DNA of 64,000 bases, taken from Micromonospora fulviviridis (GTDB lineage Bacteria > Actinomycetota > Actinomycetes > Mycobacteriales > Micromonosporaceae). Shown here one piece after another: positions 55,894 to 64,000 of this stretch (positions are counted from its first letter, which is position 1; every line of letters starts with the position of its first letter). The position numbers were made by a program, and so were the translations under genes. Under the pieces are notes generated by a model, which did not search any database, had not been told where the DNA came from, and saw nothing but the letters and a program-made list of their open reading frames with translations. Location of the stretch: the NCBI RefSeq assembly GCF_014648395.1, contig NZ_BMRA01000001.1, positions 686,521 to 750,520 of the forward strand, given 5' to 3'.

Positions 55894-57353
55894 CAGATCC
55901 CGTACTCCTTCCAGCGCTTGTCGACCAGCGAGACCACCTCGGGCGACATGGTCATCTCCTCGGGCCAGCCCCGGGTGTAGCCCTCGGTGGGCAGCTTGCG
56001 GGTCGCGTCGAGGCCCGCCTTGCCGCCCCAGAACTGCTGGTACGAGGCGTGGTCCAGGTGGTCGACCGGGCCCTCGGTGACCAGCAGGTCGCGGGCGTAG
56101 TCGACGTTGCCGAAGGCGCGGAACGCGACCTCGTTGTAGTCGTGCACGTCGCAGTCCTCGTCGACGATCACGATGAGCTTGGTCAGCGACATGAGGTGCG
56201 CGCCCCAGATCGCGTTCATCACCTTCTGCGCGTGCTTCGGGTAGCGCTTGCGGATCGAGACGATCGCGCAGTTGTGGAAGACGCCGGCGGCCGGCAGGTC
56301 GTAGTCGACGATGTCGGGGATCATCAGCTTGAGCAGCGGCAGGAAGATCCGTTCGGTGGCCTTGCCGAGGCCGTGGTCCTCCTGCGGCGGCTTCGAGGTG
56401 ATGATCGAGTGGTAGACCGGGTCGCGCTGCATGGTCATCGTCTCGACGTGCAGCACGGGGAACGGCTCGACCGGGGTGTAGAAGCCGGTGTGGTCCCCGA
56501 ACGGCCCCTCGGGCAGCCGCTCGCCGGGCTCCAGGTAGCCCTCCAGCACCACCTGGGCGTTCGCCGGCACCTGCAACGGCACGGTGAGGCAGTCGACCAT
56601 CTCCACCCGCTCGCCGCGCAGGAAGCCGGCGAACAGGTACTCGTCGATGTCGCCGGGGAGCGGCGCGGTCGCCGCGTACGAGACGACCGGGTCGCAGCCG
56701 ATGGCGATGGCCACCGGGAGCCGCTGGCCGAGCCGCTCGGCGACGGCGTGGTGCGCCGTGGAGTCCTTGTGGATCTGCCAGTGCATGCCGAGGGTGTTCC
56801 GGCTGTGCTGCTGGAGCCGGTAGAGGCCGAGGTTGCGCTTGCCGGTCTCGGGATGCTTGGTGTGGGTCAGCCCGAAGTTGTGGAAGATCCCGCCGTCGCC
56901 GGGCCAGACCTGGAGGCCGGGCAGCCGGTTGAGGTCGACGTCGTCACCGCGGTAGACCACCTGCTGGCAGGGCGCGGTCTTCACCTTGCGCGGCGGCAGG
57001 GACTTGAGCTGCATGACCTTGCCGAGGCCCTCGCGGATGCCGGACCAGCCCACCGGCAGCTCCGGCTTGATCATGGCCCCGATCCGCTCGCCGATCTCGT
57101 CGAGCGTCTCGACGCCGAGCGCCATGGCCATTCGCTTCTCGGTGCCGAACAGGTTGATCGCCACCGGCATCTCGCCCCGGGTGGGCCGCTCGAAGAGCAG
57201 CGCCGGGCCGCCGTCGCGGACGGTCCGGGTGACCACCTCGCTGATCTCCAGCGTGGGGTCGACCGGGACGCCCACCCGCCGCAGCTCGCCCGCGGCCTCC
57301 AGGGCCGCGAGGAAGTCCTTGAGATCGGTGTACGGGAAGCCACGAGCCGCCAT
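55893..57353 (-). CDS. mqnL: UbiD-family decarboxylase, probable MqnL
   Basis: 486 residues. Prenyl-FMN-dependent decarboxylase of the UbiD family, here probably removing the carboxyl from the prenylated naphthoate. Cofactor and catalytic regions are visible: GGIFHNFGLTHTKHPETGKR, LGLYRLQQHSRNTLGMHWQI and RLPEGPFGDHTGFYTP with the catalytic Glu. Start at the ATG at 57353 (MAARGFPYTDLKDFLAALEA); a longer reading has no ribosome binding site. Operon with mqnP, overlap one base. Confidence 0.9.
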   Translation of the reverse strand: MAARGFPYTDLKDFLAALEAAGELRRVGVPVDPTLEISEVVTRTVRDGGPALLFERPTRGEMPVAINLFGTEKRMAMALGVETLDEIGERIGAMIKPELPVGWSGIREGLGKVMQLKSLPPRKVKTAPCQQVVYRGDDVDLNRLPGLQVWPGDGGIFHNFGLTHTKHPETGKRNLGLYRLQQHSRNTLGMHWQIHKDSTAHHAVAERLGQRLPVAIAIGCDPVVSYAATAPLPGDIDEYLFAGFLRGERVEMVDCLTVPLQVPANAQVVLEGYLEPGERLPEGPFGDHTGFYTPVEPFPVLHVETMTMQRDPVYHSIITSKPPQEDHGLGKATERIFLPLLKLMIPDIVDYDLPAAGVFHNCAIVSIRKRYPKHAQKVMNAIWGAHLMSLTKLIVIVDEDCDVHDYNEVAFRAFGNVDYARDLLVTEGPVDHLDHASYQQFWGGKAGLDATRKLPTEGYTRGWPEEMTMSPEVVSLVDKRWKEYGI

Positions 57354-57449
57354 GACCGCCAGTCTCCCGCACGGCTTCCCGCACTGCCCACGCCGGGTCG
57401 GCGTGACGGCTGTGTGCCTGCCCACGCATCCGTCCGCCGACCCGGCGGG

Positions 57450-58010
57450 TCAGGCGGCCGGCTCCCAGGCGTAGGCGGCGAGCGGCGGGTCGAGCGGTGC
57501 GCCGGTCAGGCGGTTGGCGAAGGTCGAGATCGTGTACGTGCCGACGCCGAGCACCACGTCCAGCGCGTGCCGTGGCTGCCAGCCGGCGGCCAGGAAGGCG
57601 TCCAGCTCGTCGTCGGGAACCGCGCCCCGGTGGTCGAGCACGGCGACGGTGAACCGGCGCAGCGCCTCCAGGCGCGGGTCGTGCAGGGCGGCGCCGGCCC
57701 GGAGCGCCCCGATCAGCTCGGGCGCGGCGCCGTGCCGGGTGAGGGTCGCCGTGTGCATGGCCACGCAGAGGTGGCACTCGTTGCGGGTGGCCACGGTCAG
57801 CACCACCACCTCCCGGGCGACCGGTTCGAGGTCGGTGGACTCGAAGACGGCGTTGGCGGTGAGGAAGCCCTTGAGCAGTTCGGGCGACTCGGCCATGAGG
57901 GCCACCGCGCCGGGCAGGTGGCCGAACTTGCGGTGGATGTTGGTCATCGTGGGGCGGGCGGCGGCGGGCGCGGTGTCGGTGGTGTGGACGGTGAAGACCG
58001 GGCGGGACAT
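57450..58010 (-). CDS. AhpD-like carboxymuconolactone decarboxylase-family protein
   Basis: 186 residues. The redox pair is in ATRNECHLCVAMHTATLTRH (CxxC followed by His three residues later), as in AhpD-type alkyl-hydroperoxidase proteins. No ahpC is nearby in view, so the electron partner is unknown. I use the ATG at 58010 (MSRPVFTVHTTD), which has GAGGGG eight bases before it, over a GTG three codons earlier. Divergent from a MarR regulator, sharing its operator region; a response to peroxide, thiol or quinone stress is plausible but inferred. Confidence 0.87.
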   Translation of the reverse strand: MSRPVFTVHTTDTAPAAARPTMTNIHRKFGHLPGAVALMAESPELLKGFLTANAVFESTDLEPVAREVVVLTVATRNECHLCVAMHTATLTRHGAAPELIGALRAGAALHDPRLEALRRFTVAVLDHRGAVPDDELDAFLAAGWQPRHALDVVLGVGTYTISTFANRLTGAPLDPPLAAYAWEPAA

Positions 58011-58031
58011 GACGGGCACCCCTCACGTACG

Positions 58032-58073
58032 ATAGTCAACGTGGTTGACGAAATAGTAAACGGGGTTGTCGAA
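58032..58073. promoter_or_regulatory. Two tandem 21-bp MarR-type operator repeats
   Basis: 58032-58052 and 58053-58073 are back-to-back direct repeats, 18 of 21 positions identical (differences at 58037/58058, 58042/58063 and 58048/58069). Each begins ATAGT and has a palindromic core; the first is the perfect GTCAAC-GTG-GTTGAC. The second ends one base before the marR ATG. The 21-bp period is two helical turns, so two dimers would bind on one face. Confidence 0.75.
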
Positions 58074-58074
58074 C

Positions 58075-58545
58075 ATGGCAACACCTGACCGCCCGGGCTT
58101 CGTGCTCCCGCTGCTGCTGCTCGCCGGCTTCCGCGCGCTCATCGACGACCTGCACGCCGAACTGGCCCGGCAGGGGCACCCCGAACTGCGGCCGGCACAC
58201 GGCTTCGTGCTCCAGGCCGTGGGGCCCGCCGGCACCACCGCCTCCGACCTGGGCCAGCGCCTCGGCGTCTCGAAGCAGGCCGCCGGCAAGACGGTCGACC
58301 GGCTGGTCGCGCTCGGCTACCTGGAACGCGCCGACGACCCCGCCGACGCCCGGCGCAAACTGGTCCGGATGACGGCCAAGGGCCACGACGGGCTGCGCCG
58401 CTCGGCGGTCGTCTTCGACGCCCTGCGCGACCGCTGGGCGGCGACCCTGGGCGCGGACCGGGTCGCGGCCATCGAGGACGACCTGCGCCGGATGGTCCCG
58501 GCCGACGTCTTCCGCCTCGACGTCCCCGGCTGGTTCGGCGCGTGA
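58075..58545 (+). CDS. MarR-family transcriptional regulator
   Basis: 156 residues with the MarR winged helix: ASDLGQRLGVSKQAAGKTVD as the recognition part and a wing in ADDPADARRKLVRMTAKGHD. Long terminal helices give the dimer. One N-terminal patch (PDRPGFVLPLLLLAGFRALI) is hydrophobic. No cysteine is present, so direct thiol sensing is unlikely; small-molecule binding is more probable. Start at ATG 58075, with operator repeats directly in front; a TTG three codons earlier is possible. Probably controls itself and the divergent AhpD-like gene. Confidence 0.88.
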   Translation: MATPDRPGFVLPLLLLAGFRALIDDLHAELARQGHPELRPAHGFVLQAVGPAGTTASDLGQRLGVSKQAAGKTVDRLVALGYLERADDPADARRKLVRMTAKGHDGLRRSAVVFDALRDRWAATLGADRVAAIEDDLRRMVPADVFRLDVPGWFGA

Positions 58546-58598
58546 CGAAACTCGCCGGCCCTTGACCACGGCCGGGCACCGACCGCCACGATGTCCGC

Positions 58599-58799
58599 AT
58601 GGACGACGCGTACGTGGTGGGTGATCCGGACGGGCTCAGCCCCTTGCAGGCCGAGATCCGGGACGCCGTGGCCCGTGAGCTGCACGCTCAGTTCGCGCTC
58701 CGGGCCGACCACCTCGACCTGGCCGACCTGCCCGAGGTGGCGTACCAGATCACCCTGCGCGTCGACGGCGTGCTGACCGGTCGCCGGCCCGCCCGCTGA
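58599..58799 (+). CDS. Small hypothetical protein
   Basis: 66 residues, MDDAYVVGDPDGLSPLQAEI onwards, acidic and mostly helical, with no signal or membrane segment. Codon bias supports coding. It follows marR by 53 bases and runs convergently into ccsB. No family recognised. Confidence 0.5.
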   Translation: MDDAYVVGDPDGLSPLQAEIRDAVARELHAQFALRADHLDLADLPEVAYQITLRVDGVLTGRRPAR

Positions 58800-58814
58800 G
58801 ACGACGCGACCGGG

Positions 58815-59795
58815 TCAGACGCCGGCGTACGAGTGCAGGCCGGTGAAGAAGAAGTTGACCCCGAACAGGTTCATCAGCATGGTCAGGAAGCCCACCACCG
58901 CGATCCACGTGGCCACGTTGCGCTTGACGCTCGGGGTGGCCCGGGCGTGCAGGTAGCCCGCGTAGACCACCCAGGAGATGAACGCCCAGGTCTCCTTCGG
59001 GTCCCAGCCCCAGGCGCGACCCCAGGCCGCCTCGGCCCAGATCGCCCCGGCGATCACCGCGAAGGTGAAGATCGGGAAGGCGAAGGCGTGCAGCGTGAAG
59101 GTCAGCCGCTCCAGGCCGGCCGCCGCCGGCAGCCGCCGGGCCAGGGTGTACGGGAAGCTCCGCTTCCCCTGCTCCCAGCCGGCCCGCATCAGGTACGCCA
59201 CGGCCGGCACCACGCCCAGCAGGAAGATGCCCGAGGCGAAGATGATCGTCGACACGTGGATGATGAACCAGTACGACTGGAGCGCCGGCATCAGCGGCAC
59301 GACCTGCACGTAGAGCTTCAGCTCCGCGAACGCCAGCAGCAGCACCATGACCAGGGTCAGGAACAGCCCGAGCCGGCGCAGCGACGGCTGCTTCCAGAGC
59401 ACCGCGAGCCAGGCGGCCGCCCCGATCCAGGTGACCGTCAGCACGAACTCGTACATGTTGCCCCAGGGCATCCGCTCGGCGGCGATACCCCGGGTGACCA
59501 CCGCGCCCAGGTGCAGCGCGGCGGCGAGCGCGGTGATCCAGGCGGCGATCCGCCCGGCCAGCGCGGCCCGGGCGGCGGAGCGCGAGGCGCGGGTGGCGGC
59601 CGGCGGGACCGGGGTCGCCGGCTCCTCGACCGTCCCGCCGGGGCCGCCGACGCCGGCGCCGACCAGCTCCCGGGCCGGGGCGGCCGCCGGCACCTTCCGG
59701 GCGTTGCCCAGGGCGTACTCGACGGCGTGGCTGATCATCGCGACCAGGTACGCCAGGATCGCGAACGTGACCAGCTGGTCGGAGAGTGCGGACAT
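58815..59795 (-). CDS. ccsB: Cytochrome c biogenesis protein CcsB
   Basis: 326 residues with about eight helices. The haem-handling WWD domain reads WGRAWGWDPKETWAFISW, and conserved histidines lie in helices on both sides (LHLGAVV, IHVSTIIF, LHARAT). With ResB it carries haem across the membrane and joins it to apocytochrome c (system II). Start at the ATG at 59795, which overlaps the ResB stop as ATGA; a GTG one codon earlier is possible. A Pro/Gly/Ala-rich loop after helix 1 is extra compared with plant and Bacillus proteins. Confidence 0.93.
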   Translation of the reverse strand: MSALSDQLVTFAILAYLVAMISHAVEYALGNARKVPAAAPARELVGAGVGGPGGTVEEPATPVPPAATRASRSAARAALAGRIAAWITALAAALHLGAVVTRGIAAERMPWGNMYEFVLTVTWIGAAAWLAVLWKQPSLRRLGLFLTLVMVLLLAFAELKLYVQVVPLMPALQSYWFIIHVSTIIFASGIFLLGVVPAVAYLMRAGWEQGKRSFPYTLARRLPAAAGLERLTFTLHAFAFPIFTFAVIAGAIWAEAAWGRAWGWDPKETWAFISWVVYAGYLHARATPSVKRNVATWIAVVGFLTMLMNLFGVNFFFTGLHSYAGV

Positions 59796-61417
59796 CACTC
59801 GTCTCCTTCTCGCGCCCGCCGGCCGTCCCGCCCGTCGTCGCTGACCGCGGCGACGAGCTGTGCGAACTCGGGGGCGAAGCCCGGATGCTCGGTGCGCGGC
59901 AGCCCACCGGCCTCCACCAAGCTACTACCGCTCGTCGGAGATCCACCCTCCGGGGGCGTCACCCGGAACCAGACCCGGCGCCGCCGGCCGAAGAGCGAGC
60001 CCATCAGGCCGAGCAGCAGCGTCACGCAGGCGACCAGCATCATGGTCTGGCCGGGGGCGTGCCGGACCGAGATGGTGATGTACGGCTGGGTGCCCACGAA
60101 CTCCAGCGTGCTGCCGTCGTCCAGGGTCCACTTCTCGCCGAGACCGAGCTTCTTGTCGCCGATCTGCTTCAGCTTGCCGTTGCTGAGCTGCCGCTTGTCG
60201 AGCTGGTAGACCGAGCCGGGGATGCCGGCGTCCAGCCCCAGGTTGCCCCGGTACGCGGCCAGCACCACCGCCGGGTTCCGCTCCTCGGGGAACTGGGACG
60301 AGACGAACGGCGCCTTGTCCGGGGCGGTGGGCAGGTAGAGCCCGTCGAAGGCGACCTGCTGGTCGGGGGCGCGCTTCCCGGTCTTCGGGTCGACGTTCGC
60401 GTCCGGGAAGAGGGCGACGCCCTCCTCGGTGGCGTTCTGGTCGCCGGTGCGCAGGAACGGCGCCGTGCTGGTCTGGGTCCGGCCGTACCGGTCGGTGTAC
60501 CTGAGGATCGGCGCGTAGCCGTTGCCGAGCAGGTAGACGTTGGCCGCACCGAGCCGCAGCGGGGAGTTCACCGAGAAGCCGGCGGTCCGGGTCGACCCGT
60601 CGTCCAGGTGGTCCACGGTCACCGTGGCCCAGTAGCGGGAGGCCTGCCCGGAGGGCAGGTAGTCCGCCTCGAACCGGTCCAGGGTGAGGCAGAACGACGG
60701 CAGGTCGGCGCTGTCCACCCGCGGGCCGAGCGACGCCTCGGCGTACTGCTGGCGGGTGTTGCAGAAGGCGTTGTCCGCGCCCGACACCAGGATCCGGTTG
60801 CCGTGCCAGCCGTACCAGGAGCCGAGCGCGACGCCGAGCAGGACGGCGACCAGCGAGACGTGGAAGAGCAGGTTGCCGGTCTCCTTGAGGTAGCCCTTCT
60901 CGGCGGAGACCTCGTTGCCGCGGACGGTGACCCGCCAGCGGCGCCGGCGCAGCACCGCGGCGATCGCCTCGGGGTCGGCGGCGGCCGGCGCCTCCAGCAC
61001 CGCGTGCTGCGGGAGCCGCTCCAGCCGCTTCGGGGCGGCCGGCGGGCGCATCCGCAGCGCGCGGACGTGGTCGCGGGCCCGGGGCAGGATGCAGCCGACC
61101 AGCGAGGTGAAGAGCAGCAGGTAGATCGCGGAGAACCAGACCGAGCCGAAGACCTCGAACATGCCGAGCTGGTCGAGCCGGGGCGCCAGGTCGGGGTGGT
61201 CGACGAAGTACTGGTTGACCTTCTCCGGGTTGACCCCGCGCTGCGGCAGCACCGAGCCCGGGACGGCGGCGATCGCGAGCAGGAAGAGCAGGATGAGCGC
61301 CGTACGCATGCTGGTGAGCTGCCGCCACGAGTTGCGCAGCAGGGCCAGCACCGGGTTGACCCGGCGTCGGGGCGCGCCGGCGGGCGGCGCGGCCGGCCGG
61401 TCGTCCACGGTCGTCAT
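59795..61417 (-). CDS. resB: Cytochrome c biogenesis protein ResB
   Basis: 540 residues with three helices near the N-terminus (TALILLFLLAIAAVPGSVLP; IYLLLFTSLVGCILP; LLFHVSLVAVLLGVALGSWY), a large external domain, and a fourth helix near the C-terminus. Partner of CcsB in the system II haem lyase. Start ATG at 61417 overlaps the ccdA stop (TGATG). The C-terminal tail after the last helix is cytoplasmic and disordered. Confidence 0.93.
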   Translation of the reverse strand: MTTVDDRPAAPPAGAPRRRVNPVLALLRNSWRQLTSMRTALILLFLLAIAAVPGSVLPQRGVNPEKVNQYFVDHPDLAPRLDQLGMFEVFGSVWFSAIYLLLFTSLVGCILPRARDHVRALRMRPPAAPKRLERLPQHAVLEAPAAADPEAIAAVLRRRRWRVTVRGNEVSAEKGYLKETGNLLFHVSLVAVLLGVALGSWYGWHGNRILVSGADNAFCNTRQQYAEASLGPRVDSADLPSFCLTLDRFEADYLPSGQASRYWATVTVDHLDDGSTRTAGFSVNSPLRLGAANVYLLGNGYAPILRYTDRYGRTQTSTAPFLRTGDQNATEEGVALFPDANVDPKTGKRAPDQQVAFDGLYLPTAPDKAPFVSSQFPEERNPAVVLAAYRGNLGLDAGIPGSVYQLDKRQLSNGKLKQIGDKKLGLGEKWTLDDGSTLEFVGTQPYITISVRHAPGQTMMLVACVTLLLGLMGSLFGRRRRVWFRVTPPEGGSPTSGSSLVEAGGLPRTEHPGFAPEFAQLVAAVSDDGRDGRRAREGDE

Positions 61418-62259
61418 CAGATGCTCACCTCGCCCACGCCCACGTGCGTCTGCAACCAGATCACGAAGTCCTGCCAGCCGCCGGTGACCAGCGCCACGCC
61501 GATCAGGATCAGCAGCGCGCCGCCGATCCGGGTGACCCAGCGGCTGTTGCGCCGGACGGCGCGGAACACCCCGAGCAGGCGGTGGAAGCCCAGCCCGAAG
61601 ACGACGAACGGTACCCCCAGCCCGAGGCAGTACGCCACGGCCAGCAGCACGGCCCGGTCGGTGCGCCCGTCGACGGTCGCCATGCCGAGCACCGCGCCGA
61701 GGGTGGGGCCGGTGCACGGCATCCAGCTCAGCGCGAAGACCGCGCCGAGCACCGGTGCGCCGAGCAGCCCCGCGGCGGGCAGCCGCCGGATGCGGAACTC
61801 GCGCTGCATCCCGGGCACCACGCCCAGGTAGCCGAGGCCGAGCACCACGACCAGCGCGCCGATGACGATCTCCAGCGTGCGCTCGTGCGCGAAGAAGAGC
61901 TTGCCGACACCGGAGAAGAGGATCGCGGTGGCGGTGAAGACCGCGGTGAAGCCGGCGATGAAGAGCATGGTGCCGGCCAGCACCCGCCCCTTCACGGCGG
62001 CCGCCGGCCGGGCCGCCGGGGGCGCCGCGACCGCCACGCCGCCTCCGCCGCTCGGTTCGTCCGCGACGGGCTCGGGGGCCGCCGGCCGGGCCCGGCCCTC
62101 CAGGTCCGCCCCGGCCAGCCCGGTGACGTACGACAGGTAGCCGGGCATCAGCGGCAGGACGCACGGGGAGAGGAAGCTGACCAGCCCGGCGAGCGCCGCG
62201 GCCCCGACGGCCAGCAGCAGCGGGCCGGACTCGGCGAGCTGGCGGAACGTCTCGCCCAT
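61417..62259 (-). CDS. ccdA: Thiol-disulphide transmembrane carrier CcdA
   Basis: 280 residues with six to seven helices. The redox cysteines lie in SFLSPCVLPLMPGYLSYVTG and SWMPCTGPTLGAVLG, typical of CcdA, which moves reducing equivalents from cytoplasmic thioredoxin outward to ResA. A Pro/Ala/Gly-rich loop (about residues 55-90) is inserted after helix 1. Start ATG at 62259 overlaps the resA stop (TGATG). Confidence 0.93.
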   Translation of the reverse strand: MGETFRQLAESGPLLLAVGAAALAGLVSFLSPCVLPLMPGYLSYVTGLAGADLEGRARPAAPEPVADEPSGGGGVAVAAPPAARPAAAVKGRVLAGTMLFIAGFTAVFTATAILFSGVGKLFFAHERTLEIVIGALVVVLGLGYLGVVPGMQREFRIRRLPAAGLLGAPVLGAVFALSWMPCTGPTLGAVLGMATVDGRTDRAVLLAVAYCLGLGVPFVVFGLGFHRLLGVFRAVRRNSRWVTRIGGALLILIGVALVTGGWQDFVIWLQTHVGVGEVSI

Positions 62260-62834
62260 CAGCGTGATCCGGAGGCGGGCCGCTCGGCCGCGACCCGTTC
62301 GACGATCGGTTGCAGTTCGTCCCGGGTGACGGCTCGGCGGATCACCACCGCGACCCGGCCGTCCCGGTCCAGGACGACGGTCGCCGGGGTGGTGTTGGGC
62401 GGGATGTCGAAGTTGAGCGCCTGCCGGCTGGCCGGGTCGAAGAGGCTCGGGTACGTGACCCGGCCCTCCTCGAAGGCGATCGCCTTGTCCTTGCTGTCCT
62501 GCACGTTGATGCCGAGGAAGGTCACCCCGGACGCCTTGGTGGCCTGGTGGACGGCCTCCAGGTCGTCGACCTCGGCCCGGCAGGGCGCGCACCAGGAGCC
62601 CCAGAAGTTGACCACGACCACCTGGCCGCGGGCCTGGGAGACGTCGTAGTTGCCGCCGGTGAGCAGCTCGCCGCTCACCTTCGGGGTCTTCGACCGCTGG
62701 TCGGGGGCGCAGGTGATGGTGACGCCGTCGCTCTCGCAGCGGCTCTCCTCGTTGCCGGAGGAGGAGCAGCCGACCAGCGCCGTACCGGCGGTGACGGCGG
62801 CGAGCAGGGCGGCGACGAGCCTCCGGGTGCGCAT
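62259..62834 (-). CDS. resA: Thioredoxin-like lipoprotein ResA/TlpA
   Basis: 191 residues. A signal peptide with lipobox LVGC (about residues 20-23) anchors it outside the membrane. The thioredoxin-like domain has the active-site WGSWCAPCRAEV and the cis-Pro region NTTPATVVLDRDG. It keeps apocytochrome c cysteines reduced for haem attachment. Two further cysteines after the lipobox (SRCESD, ITCAPD) may form a disulphide. Start ATG at 62834 overlaps the phosphatase stop. Confidence 0.93.
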   Translation of the reverse strand: MRTRRLVAALLAAVTAGTALVGCSSSGNEESRCESDGVTITCAPDQRSKTPKVSGELLTGGNYDVSQARGQVVVVNFWGSWCAPCRAEVDDLEAVHQATKASGVTFLGINVQDSKDKAIAFEEGRVTYPSLFDPASRQALNFDIPPNTTPATVVLDRDGRVAVVIRRAVTRDELQPIVERVAAERPASGSR

Positions 62835-63481
62835 CAGGCGCCCTTGGCCGTCCGGGCAGTCGGCGAGATCGCGATCAGGTGGGCCGCGGGCTCGGAGTAG
62901 CCGATGCCGGAGATCTTCGCGCCGTCGAAGTGGAACGAGGTGAGGCTGGCCAGGCCGCACTGCCGCTTGCGCGGGTCGTGCCAGAGCCGCTTGCGCTCGA
63001 CGTAGCGGCGCAGGGTCCAGATGGGCAGCTGGTGGGAGACGAGCACGGCCTCGCGCCCCTCGGCGGCGATCCGGGCGGCGTGCAGGGCGGCGAACATCCG
63101 CTCGGCGATCACCCGGTAGGCCTCACCCCAGGACGGCGTCATCGGGTCGCGCAGCACCCACCAGTTGCGCGGGTCGCGGAACGAGCCGTCGCCCGGCGAG
63201 ACCTTCTTGCCCTCGAACCAGTTCGCGCTCTCGATCAGCCGCTCGTCCACGCCGACCGGGAGGCCGAACTGCGCGGCGATCGGCTCGGCGGTCTGCTGGG
63301 CGCGTTCGAGCGGGCTGGCCACCACGTGCACCACGGTCCGGTCGGCGAGCGCCTGGGCGGCCGCCTTGGCCATCTGGACGCCCAGCTCGGAGAGGCGGAA
63401 GCCGGGCAGCCGGCCGTAGAGGATGCCGTCCGGGTTGTACACCTCGCCGTGCCGCAGCACGTGGACCACCGTCTCGCTCAC
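62834..63481 (-). CDS. Histidine phosphatase (phosphoglycerate-mutase-like)
   Basis: 215 residues. The catalytic LRHGEVYNPDG is at the N-terminus, and the second His in LVSHQLPIWTLRRYVE. Length and RHG signature place it in the histidine-phosphatase branch. The real substrate is unknown; it is in an operon-like run between hemL and the ccs genes, as in many actinobacteria. Start at the GTG at 63481 with GGGGGG upstream; the codon before (GTA) rules out a near-by alternative. Confidence 0.88.
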   Translation of the reverse strand: MSETVVHVLRHGEVYNPDGILYGRLPGFRLSELGVQMAKAAAQALADRTVVHVVASPLERAQQTAEPIAAQFGLPVGVDERLIESANWFEGKKVSPGDGSFRDPRNWWVLRDPMTPSWGEAYRVIAERMFAALHAARIAAEGREAVLVSHQLPIWTLRRYVERKRLWHDPRKRQCGLASLTSFHFDGAKISGIGYSEPAAHLIAISPTARTAKGA

Positions 63482-63486
63482 GATTG

Positions 63487-64000
63487 TTACCCCCCGTGTC
63501 CTGCCGCCGCTGCTGCCGCCGCCGCCTCGGGCAGGGCCGCGGCGATCTGCTCCAGGGCGGCGTCGTCGATCGCCGCCGAGACGAACCACGACTCGAACGC
63601 GCTCGGCGGCAGGTAGACGCCGGCGGCGAGCATGGCGTGGAAGAACGCCTTGAACGCGGGCACCTGCTGCGTGCGGGCGCTGTCGTAGTCCGCCACGTCG
63701 GCGTCGGTGAAGAAGATCGAGAACATGTTGCCCGCGTACGAGAGGCGGTGCGGGACCCCGGCGGAGGACAGCGCCTCGGTGGCGAGCTTGCCCACCGTGG
63801 CGGCCGTCTCGTCGAGCCGGCGGTAGAGCGCGTCGTCGGCCAGCCGCAGCGTGGCGAGGCCGGCGGCGCAGGCCAGGGGGTTACCGGAGAGCGTGCCGGC
63901 CTGGTAGACCGGGCCGGCCGGGGCGAGCTTCGCCATGATCTCCGTGCGCCCGCCGAACGCCGCGGCGGGCAGCCCGCCGCCCATGACCTTCCCGTACGTC
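63487..64000 (-). CDS. hemL: Glutamate-1-semialdehyde 2,1-aminomutase, C-terminal part (cut by window edge)
   Basis: About 170 C-terminal residues of a class III PLP aminotransferase. The visible end opens at [20 protein letters not shown]; the Lys of GKVMGGGLP is the PLP lysine position, followed by [20 protein letters not shown]. HemL makes 5-aminolevulinate, the haem and cobalamin precursor. The TAA stop at 63487 is five bases before the phosphatase start. The N-terminal part lies beyond base 64000. Confidence 0.92.
   Translation of the reverse strand, partial: TYGKVMGGGLPAAAFGGRTEIMAKLAPAGPVYQAGTLSGNPLACAAGLATLRLADDALYRRLDETAATVGKLATEALSSAGVPHRLSYAGNMFSIFFTDADVADYDSARTQQVPAFKAFFHAMLAAGVYLPPSAFESWFVSAAIDDAALEQIAAALPEAAAAAAAAGHGG

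Noticed and set aside
55111..61831. Plus-strand frames of 290-680 codons opposite mqnP, mqnL, ccsB, resB and ccdA
   Set aside because: Antisense shadows with low-complexity His/Gln/Arg/Asp-rich translation; the minus-strand genes have full membrane and catalytic features.

Overview
The window is very GC-rich, densely coded chromosomal DNA from an actinobacterium, most likely Micromonosporaceae (Micromonospora-like). The evidence is the strong GC bias at third codon positions, many GTG and some TTG starts, a BldC regulator, a HelD-type helicase, a 14-subunit complex I operon with an N7-type NuoG, and the futalosine route to menaquinone. Placement below family is inference. I see no rRNA, tRNA, CRISPR array, insertion sequence, prophage or replication origin.

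Layout. 1-14947 (minus): nuoN (cut by the edge) back to nuoA, complex I in the order nuoABCDEFGHIJKLMN with mostly overlapping start/stop codons. 15080-19152 (minus): a MenJ-like geranylgeranyl reductase, a small unknown protein, MenG and MqnC. 19495-23147 (minus): paaABCDE, the phenylacetyl-CoA epoxidase. 23519-25413 (plus): two overlapping exported serine hydrolases of beta-lactamase fold. 25489-28277 (minus): mqnA, an MFS exporter and an ArsR-type regulator. 28461-33779: HelD-like helicase, a PH-like protein, an ABC-2 exporter pair and a two-domain VOC protein. 33817-37056 (minus): a B12-type ABC importer under a cobalamin riboswitch. 37133-41336: a secreted M14 carboxypeptidase divergent from two tandem secreted C39-like cysteine peptidase paralogues. 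41405-43860 (minus): mqnE with small membrane proteins. 44102-49459 (plus): an NlpC/P60 endopeptidase, a proline-rich membrane protein and a DEAD-box helicase. 49558-53176: glycolipid-binding-type protein, Cds1-like cysteine enzyme, SDR, Lrp/AsnC regulator and BldC. 53222-58545: UbiX, a terpene cyclase, UbiA-like MqnP and UbiD-like MqnL, then an AhpD-like protein divergent from a MarR regulator with tandem operators. 58815-64000 (minus): hemL (cut), a histidine phosphatase and the ResA-CcdA-ResB-CcsB cytochrome c maturation system.

Taken together the window is largely a respiratory-chain neighbourhood. Futalosine-pathway genes (mqnA, mqnC, mqnE, then ubiA/ubiD/ubiX-type late steps), MenG methylation and MenJ tail reduction supply the menaquinone that complex I reduces, while the ccs/res genes build c-type cytochromes and hemL feeds haem synthesis. 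mqnB and mqnD are not in the window.

The loci most worth a second look are the terpene cyclase between ubiX and mqnP with an altered metal-binding triad, two 21-bp tandem operator repeats at the MarR/AhpD promoter, the duplicated secreted C39-like peptidases with an unrecognised N-terminal domain, the B12 riboswitch with an apparent Shine-Dalgarno-sequestering hairpin, and the long disordered tail on NuoE.
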